Positions 6,791 to 10,387 of a stretch of 10,387 nt of DNA are shown piece by piece (the first letter of the stretch is position 1; the number at the start of each line of letters is the position of its first letter). The stretch spans positions 10,384 through 20,770 of the forward strand of contig DBFQ01000005.1 in the NCBI GenBank assembly GCA_002294665.1, in the 5' to 3' direction. A model generated the notes under the pieces. That model searched no databases and was not told the DNA's origin. It saw nothing but the letters and a program-made list of their open reading frames with translations. A program made the position numbers and the translations under genes. This stretch comes from Candidatus Aminicenantes bacterium UBA876 (GTDB lineage: Bacteria; Acidobacteriota; Aminicenantia; UBA2199).

Positions 6791-6807
6791 GCGGCCTGGA
6801 GATTCTC

Positions 6808-7419
6808 ATGGAAAGCGACACTTCCCCTTTTGATCAACCCGATCTGGAACCATGGCTGCGTCGACGCTGGAGAGGTCCGAAATTGTGGATCACGCTTGTG
6901 ATGCTGGTTGTTTTCGGTGTTCTCTACTGGATCTACAACCAGCGTGTCGTCAAGGCTTCATTTAGCGGAGAAGAGATCCAGGCCGCTGTGGATTTTTTTG
7001 CCATTTCTTCAACCTGGATGGTGAAAGAAAAAGTCGACAATGAGGATTTCAAGGGCGTGATCGTGGTTCCACGCATATCGTTCCGCGTGCGCAACCGCGG
7101 CCAACGGGACCTGGGGCCGCTATTTCTGTTAGGGGTATTCAGCTTCATGGATACGGGCAAGACAATGGGAGAGGGGTACGGCATGTTTCTGCAGAATCCC
7201 TTGCCTCCCGGAGGGGAAAGCGATCCGATCACGTTGACCAGCGCATTCGGTTATCGTGCCACTTCCGCGGAGGCGTTTGAACGCAACCGCACCGATTGGC
7301 GGCGGGCCTACGTGGAGATTTTTGCCCGTTCACGCAGTTCCAAGCTGAAATTCATCAAGTCTTTCTATATCAGCCAGAAGATTGAGGGCGTGAACATCGA
7401 TGTACGTATCGGCCGATAG
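6808..7419 (+). CDS. Unrecognised protein with a single N-terminal membrane anchor
   Basis: I do not recognise this 203-residue protein. An acidic N-terminus is followed by a basic cluster (RRRWRGPK, 18-25) and one hydrophobic segment (about 26-43, LWITLVMLVVFGVLYWIY). This predicts a cytoplasmic tail of about 25 residues and a domain of about 160 residues outside the inner membrane. No lipobox or cleavable signal is evident. The soluble part has alternating hydrophobic patterning of a beta-sandwich kind: VVPRISFRVRNRGQRDLGPL (about 88-107), GVFSFMDTGK, PLPPGGESDPITLTS, then a helix and YVEIFARSRSS near the end. FRVRNRG resembles the strand-turn motif of Ig-like domains, but this is only analogy. 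It has no cysteines and no obvious catalytic signature. GGAG lies 6 nt before the ATG. The gap to citDE is 57 nt with no terminator, so the two are probably co-transcribed; a link to citrate metabolism is untested. Confidence 0.85.
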   Translation: MESDTSPFDQPDLEPWLRRRWRGPKLWITLVMLVVFGVLYWIYNQRVVKASFSGEEIQAAVDFFAISSTWMVKEKVDNEDFKGVIVVPRISFRVRNRGQRDLGPLFLLGVFSFMDTGKTMGEGYGMFLQNPLPPGGESDPITLTSAFGYRATSAEAFERNRTDWRRAYVEIFARSRSSKLKFIKSFYISQKIEGVNIDVRIGR

Positions 7420-7464
7420 CTGCGGCGACGTTCTCCGCTGCCGCCAACGGGCGATTTCTCATAG

Positions 7465-7470
7465 AGGAGG
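7465..7470 (+). promoter_or_regulatory. Shine-Dalgarno that decides the citDE start
   Basis: AGGAGG lies 6 nt before the ATG at 7477. A nearer ATG at 7473 is only 2 nt away and in another frame, so the site supports 7477. Confidence 0.75.
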
Positions 7471-7476
7471 CGATGA

Positions 7477-8730
7477 ATGCAAGCGAAATCCGCAGCAGCG
7501 GGTCAGCGGGGAAAAAGTGTTCGCTCCGATTGCTGGGTAAACCTGATCTCCGAATCATCCGGCGGTGTCCGGATCGACCTGCAATCCAAGGTAGATGTGC
7601 TGTACGGGGGTTCCATCCGTGCTTTGATTCAGGATATGGCGCGGTTTTTTCAGATCGAGCACGCCCGGTTTGAAGTTGAGGATTCCGGCGCGGTACCCTT
7701 TGTGATCATGGCCCGGGTGGAGACTACGGTACGCAGGCTGGGGCTTGACGGAGGAAGGCAATACCTGCCCGACTGGAACGGGTCGCCTCCGGCCAGCCGG
7801 CGCGACCGTTTCCGGCGGTCCCGCCTGTATCTTCCGGGAGATCAGCCCAAACTCTTTCTGAACGCTGCGATTCATGGAGCGGACGGCCTGATTCTGGACC
7901 TGGAGGACTCTGTGGCTCCGGAATGCAAACTGGACGCGCGCATTCTGGTGCGCAACGCGTTGCGCGCCATGGATTTCATGGGCGCTGAGCGCATGGTGCG
8001 CATCAACCAATTGCCGCTTGGGCTGGAAGACCTCGACATGTTGATTCCGCAGCAGGTGGACATGATCCTGGTACCCAAAGTGGAAAGCCCGGCTCAGCTT
8101 TTCGAAGTGGAACGCAAGCTGGAAGAAGTGCTGGCGCGGGAAAAGATGAGCACGGAACGTCCCATCTTCCTGATGCCCATTATCGAGAGTGCTCAGGGAG
8201 TCATCAACGCGCCGCTGATCGCTTCCGCGTCGGAACGCATCGCCGCTCTGGCGATCGGATTGGAAGATTACACCGCCGATATCGGTACCCGCCGGACCGC
8301 TGAAGGACGTGAAAGCTTTTTTGCGCGTTCCATGCTGGTCAATGCCGCCCGGGCGGCGGGGGTACAGGCCATCGATACCGTTTTCTCGGATGTAGACGAC
8401 ATGGAAGGACTGCGTGAAAGTGTATTGGAAGCCCGCGGCATGGGGTTCGACGGCAAGGGGTGCATCCATCCGCGACAGGTCGCGGTGATTCATCGAGCCA
8501 TGGCCCCGGCTCCCGCAGAAATCGAGAAGGCGCAACGCATCGTGAATGCCTTTGAGGCGGCTGAAAAACAGGGACGCGGAGTGGTTTCGCTGGGGAGCAA
8601 GATGATCGATCCACCCGTGGTCAAACGCGCCCTGAGGACGATTGATATCGCGGAAAAAGAAGGGTTGCTGCCGCAAAACTGGCGCTCTGCAGCGGATGAC
8701 GTCCAGACAGCGCCTGGAGGTGACCAATGA
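7477..8730 (+). CDS. citDE: Fused citrate lyase gamma-beta subunit (CitD-CitE)
   Basis: 417 residues join two normally separate citrate lyase subunits. Residues 1 to about 90 are CitD-like, the acyl carrier bearing the phosphoribosyl-dephospho-CoA arm: GGVRIDLQSKVDVLYGGSIR and EDSGAVPFVIMARVE correspond to the CitD core and its DKGALDCILRARLE. A linker of about 22 residues leads into CitE from about residue 112 (RRSRLYLPGD), which cleaves citryl-ACP to oxaloacetate and acetyl-ACP. CitE landmarks are LDLEDSVA with metal-binding acidic residues (140-147), LAIGLEDYTADIG, FFARSMLVNAARAAGVQAID, GFDGKGCIHPRQ (about 323-334) and GVVSLGSKMIDPPVVKRA. Odd point: where E. coli and Klebsiella CitD have GTLES-(S/G)-D with modified Ser14, this protein has GKSVRSD (12-18), i.e. 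Arg16 at the modified position and Ser17 beside it. The stop overlaps the citF start as ATGA. The CitE half alone could suggest another HpcH-family citryl/malyl lyase, but the CitD half and adjacent citF favour citrate lyase. Confidence 0.92.
   Translation: MQAKSAAAGQRGKSVRSDCWVNLISESSGGVRIDLQSKVDVLYGGSIRALIQDMARFFQIEHARFEVEDSGAVPFVIMARVETTVRRLGLDGGRQYLPDWNGSPPASRRDRFRRSRLYLPGDQPKLFLNAAIHGADGLILDLEDSVAPECKLDARILVRNALRAMDFMGAERMVRINQLPLGLEDLDMLIPQQVDMILVPKVESPAQLFEVERKLEEVLAREKMSTERPIFLMPIIESAQGVINAPLIASASERIAALAIGLEDYTADIGTRRTAEGRESFFARSMLVNAARAAGVQAIDTVFSDVDDMEGLRESVLEARGMGFDGKGCIHPRQVAVIHRAMAPAPAEIEKAQRIVNAFEAAEKQGRGVVSLGSKMIDPPVVKRALRTIDIAEKEGLLPQNWRSAADDVQTAPGGDQ
8716..8720 (+). promoter_or_regulatory. 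Strong Shine-Dalgarno for citF inside citDE
   Basis: GGAGG, extended to GGAGGTGA, lies 6 nt before the ATG at 8727. It is located in the last codons of citDE and, with the ATGA overlap, should couple the two genes' translation. Confidence 0.75.
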
Positions 8731-10295
8731 GCCGGAAAAAACACAACCATGAAATCAACGCCGCGGGGAGGCCGGTCCCCCTGGAAGTGAACGGACAGCC
8801 CCAGGTGCCTTTTGCGGGCGTGGGGAAATACCGTCCCAGCGGGTCGAAGGCGGCTCCTCCCATCCGAACCTGCGCGGACTACCCGGATTCCGGAGACAAG
8901 CGCGTGGCCGACATCAAAACCGCCTTGGAACGGTGCGGTATCCGCGACGGCATGACTATTTCCACCCACCACCACATGCGTGACGGGGATTATGTGGCCA
9001 ACATGGTCTTTGACGCCGCGGCCGAACTTGGAGTCAAGGATCTCCGCTGGTTTCCCAGCGCTTCTTTCCCCGTCCACGCACCCAATATCCGTCACCTGGA
9101 ATCGGGGGTGATCCATCATATCGAAGGCAGCATGAACGGTCCCCTCGGGGACTATTGTTCACAGGGGAAGATGCGTGGAACGGCGGTACTGCGCTCCCAT
9201 GGCGGGCGCTGGCAAGCCATCCAGGATGGAGAAGTGCATATCGACATCGCCGTGATTTCCGCGCCGACGGCCGACCCGTTTGGAAACGCCAACGGCTTGC
9301 GGGGACCGGCGGCTTGCGGCCTGCTGGGTTTTGCTCTGGCGGATTCCCGTTATGCCGACCACGTGATCGTGGTCACCGACAACCTGGAACCATTCCCCTG
9401 CATTCCCTGGCAGATCCAGGGCAATGACGTGGATTGCGTTGTCGAAGTCGACAGTATTGGCGATCCGGCAAAGATTGTATCCGGGACCACCCAGCTTACC
9501 CGCAGTCCCGACCGCCTCTACATCGCCGAGTTGGCACTGCGGTTTGTCACCGCGGCCGGGCTGGTCTCAAACGGTTTTTCTTTTCAGGCAGGTGCAGGCG
9601 GAACCAGCCTGGCGTTTGCTATTTTCCTGCGTGATTTCATGCGCGAACACAACATCCACGCCCGTTTCATGCGCGGCGGCTCCACCCGTTACATGACGGG
9701 GATGCTGGAAGAGGGACTGGTCGACTTCCTCCTGGACGGCCAGACATTCGACCTGGAAGGCGTCCGCTCCATGCGGGAAAACCCGGCTCACCAGGATACG
9801 AGTCCTTTCACCTCTTACAATTACCACGGTAAAGGCAATTTCGCCTCCATGCTGGACATCGTGATCCTGGGCGCCACCGAAGTCGATCTGGATTTCAATG
9901 CCAATGTCGTGACCCATTCGGACGGCAAATTGCTCCACGGTATCGGCGGTTGGCAGAATTGCCTGTTCGGCCGGACCGTCATTCTGCCCATTCCGCTCTT
10001 TCGTGACCGTATCCCGGTTGTGGTGGACAAGGTCACCACGATCTGCGGACCTGGAGAGCTGATTGATGTCGTGGTGACGGAACGCGGGATTGCCGTTAAC
10101 CCGAGGCGCACGGACCTGCTCGACGCCGTGCGTGACGCGGGATTGCCCCTGCGTTCCATCCAGGAGCTGAAAGAAGAAGCGGAACGCGTATGCGGCGGAC
10201 CTCCGGCAAAACCGGAATTGCTGGAGAAAACCATAGCCGTGGTCAAGTGGGTGGACGGAACTTTGATCGACGCGGTAAATCAGGTGAAGGGGTAA
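8727..10295 (+). CDS. citF: Citrate lyase alpha subunit, citrate:acetyl-ACP transferase
   Basis: Transfers the acyl carrier from acetyl-ACP to citrate, forming citryl-ACP for CitE and releasing acetate; cytoplasmic part of the citrate lyase complex. The 522 residues compare with about 510 in E. coli CitF. It is collinear with CitF throughout: DGMTISTHHHMRDGDYVANM (like DGMTVSFHHAFRGGD), SHGGR at 157-161, FGNANG at 185-190, GFSFQAGAGGTSLA (like GFSMQTGTGGASLA), the QTFD/REN-P-H block, HSDGKLLHGIGG, RIPVVVDKVTTICGPGELIDVVVTERGIAVNPRR, and the terminal DGTLIDAVNQVKG (like DGSVIDVVHQVKE). The N-terminal 40 residues are polar and family-variable. The start is fixed by GGAGGTGA and the ATGA overlap with citDE. 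No terminator follows; the octamer array begins 5 bp after the stop. Genes to acetylate or assemble the carrier (citC, citX, citG) are not in view and may lie to the right or elsewhere. Confidence 0.96.
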   Translation: MSRKKHNHEINAAGRPVPLEVNGQPQVPFAGVGKYRPSGSKAAPPIRTCADYPDSGDKRVADIKTALERCGIRDGMTISTHHHMRDGDYVANMVFDAAAELGVKDLRWFPSASFPVHAPNIRHLESGVIHHIEGSMNGPLGDYCSQGKMRGTAVLRSHGGRWQAIQDGEVHIDIAVISAPTADPFGNANGLRGPAACGLLGFALADSRYADHVIVVTDNLEPFPCIPWQIQGNDVDCVVEVDSIGDPAKIVSGTTQLTRSPDRLYIAELALRFVTAAGLVSNGFSFQAGAGGTSLAFAIFLRDFMREHNIHARFMRGGSTRYMTGMLEEGLVDFLLDGQTFDLEGVRSMRENPAHQDTSPFTSYNYHGKGNFASMLDIVILGATEVDLDFNANVVTHSDGKLLHGIGGWQNCLFGRTVILPIPLFRDRIPVVVDKVTTICGPGELIDVVVTERGIAVNPRRTDLLDAVRDAGLPLRSIQELKEEAERVCGGPPAKPELLEKTIAVVKWVDGTLIDAVNQVKG

Positions 10296-10300
10296 ATTTA

Positions 10301-10387
10301 AAGTTGGAGAGTTGGAAAGTTAGAGAGTTGGAGAGTTGGAGAGTTGGAAAGTTGGAGAGTTGGAAAGTTAGAGAGTTGGAGAGTTGG
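10301..10387. repeat. Octanucleotide tandem array with 48-bp superperiod, cut by the window edge
   Basis: 87 bp consist of ten complete and one partial 8-bp units of RAGTTRGA. Three forms occur: a = AAGTTGGA, g = GAGTTGGA, t = AAGTTAGA, in the order a g t g g g a g t g g. The first six units (48 bp) start over at 10349, and the visible 39 bp of the second round are identical to the first. The array therefore grew partly by duplicating blocks of six units. It follows the citF stop by 5 bp and continues past the window. Confidence 0.93.

Noticed and set aside
6595..6837. Longer start for the corC-like gene at 6837
   Set aside because: The extension has no family similarity, covers the promoter at 6636-6664 and overlaps the divergent gene's start.
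7420..7445. GCGGC/GCCGC inverted repeat between the hypothetical gene and citDE
   Set aside because: 5-bp stem with a long loop and no T-run; too weak to call a terminator.
7555..8727. A 390-codon open frame on the minus strand
   Set aside because: Exactly antisense to citDE, with no domain signature; a mirror frame of biased codon use.
10301..10387. CRISPR array
   Set aside because: Contiguous 8-bp units with no unique spacers; a simple tandem repeat.

Overview
The window looks like a chromosomal segment from a GC-rich, Gram-negative-type bacterium. It carries lspA, a CorC-type membrane protein, short overlapping operons and consensus sigma70-like promoters. The lineage cannot be fixed from sequence alone. 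The ileS-lspA-rluD and corC-era gene orders, a citDE fusion and intergenic low-complexity repeats would suit an environmental lineage such as Acidobacteriota/Aminicenantes or a deltaproteobacterial group, but this is a weak inference.

Layout: 1-4054 (minus strand) is a housekeeping operon read right to left: ileS (isoleucyl-tRNA synthetase), lspA (signal peptidase II) and rluD (23S rRNA pseudouridine synthase, whose C-terminus lies beyond the left edge). A good promoter sits at 4106-4134. 4135-4496 is a non-coding interval of stacked simple repeats: a 70-bp heptamer array, a TTTGG-type AT-rich tract, a 22-nt-period repeat with a perfect hairpin, and degenerate AGTTGAA-like units. 4497-6594 (minus) is a two-gene operon, corC/hlyC-like then era, with a 14-bp overlap and its own promoter at 6636-6664.

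6595-6807 is a divergent control region with two back-to-back promoters and a 24-bp inverted repeat between them. From 6808 rightwards (plus strand) comes a probable operon: an unrecognised protein with one membrane anchor, then a gene fusing citrate lyase gamma (CitD, acyl carrier) to beta (CitE, citryl-ACP lyase), then citF (alpha, citrate:ACP transferase) overlapping it by ATGA. Together the two lyase genes supply all three structural subunits for cleaving citrate to acetate and oxaloacetate. Genes for making and loading the prosthetic group (citC, citX, citG) are not in the window. The window ends inside an octamer tandem array (10301-10387) with a 48-bp higher-order period.

Most of the window is ordinary. 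The points worth a second look are the CitD-CitE fusion, its altered prosthetic-group attachment site, and the layered intergenic repeats. I did not find a convincing new defence or mobile system.
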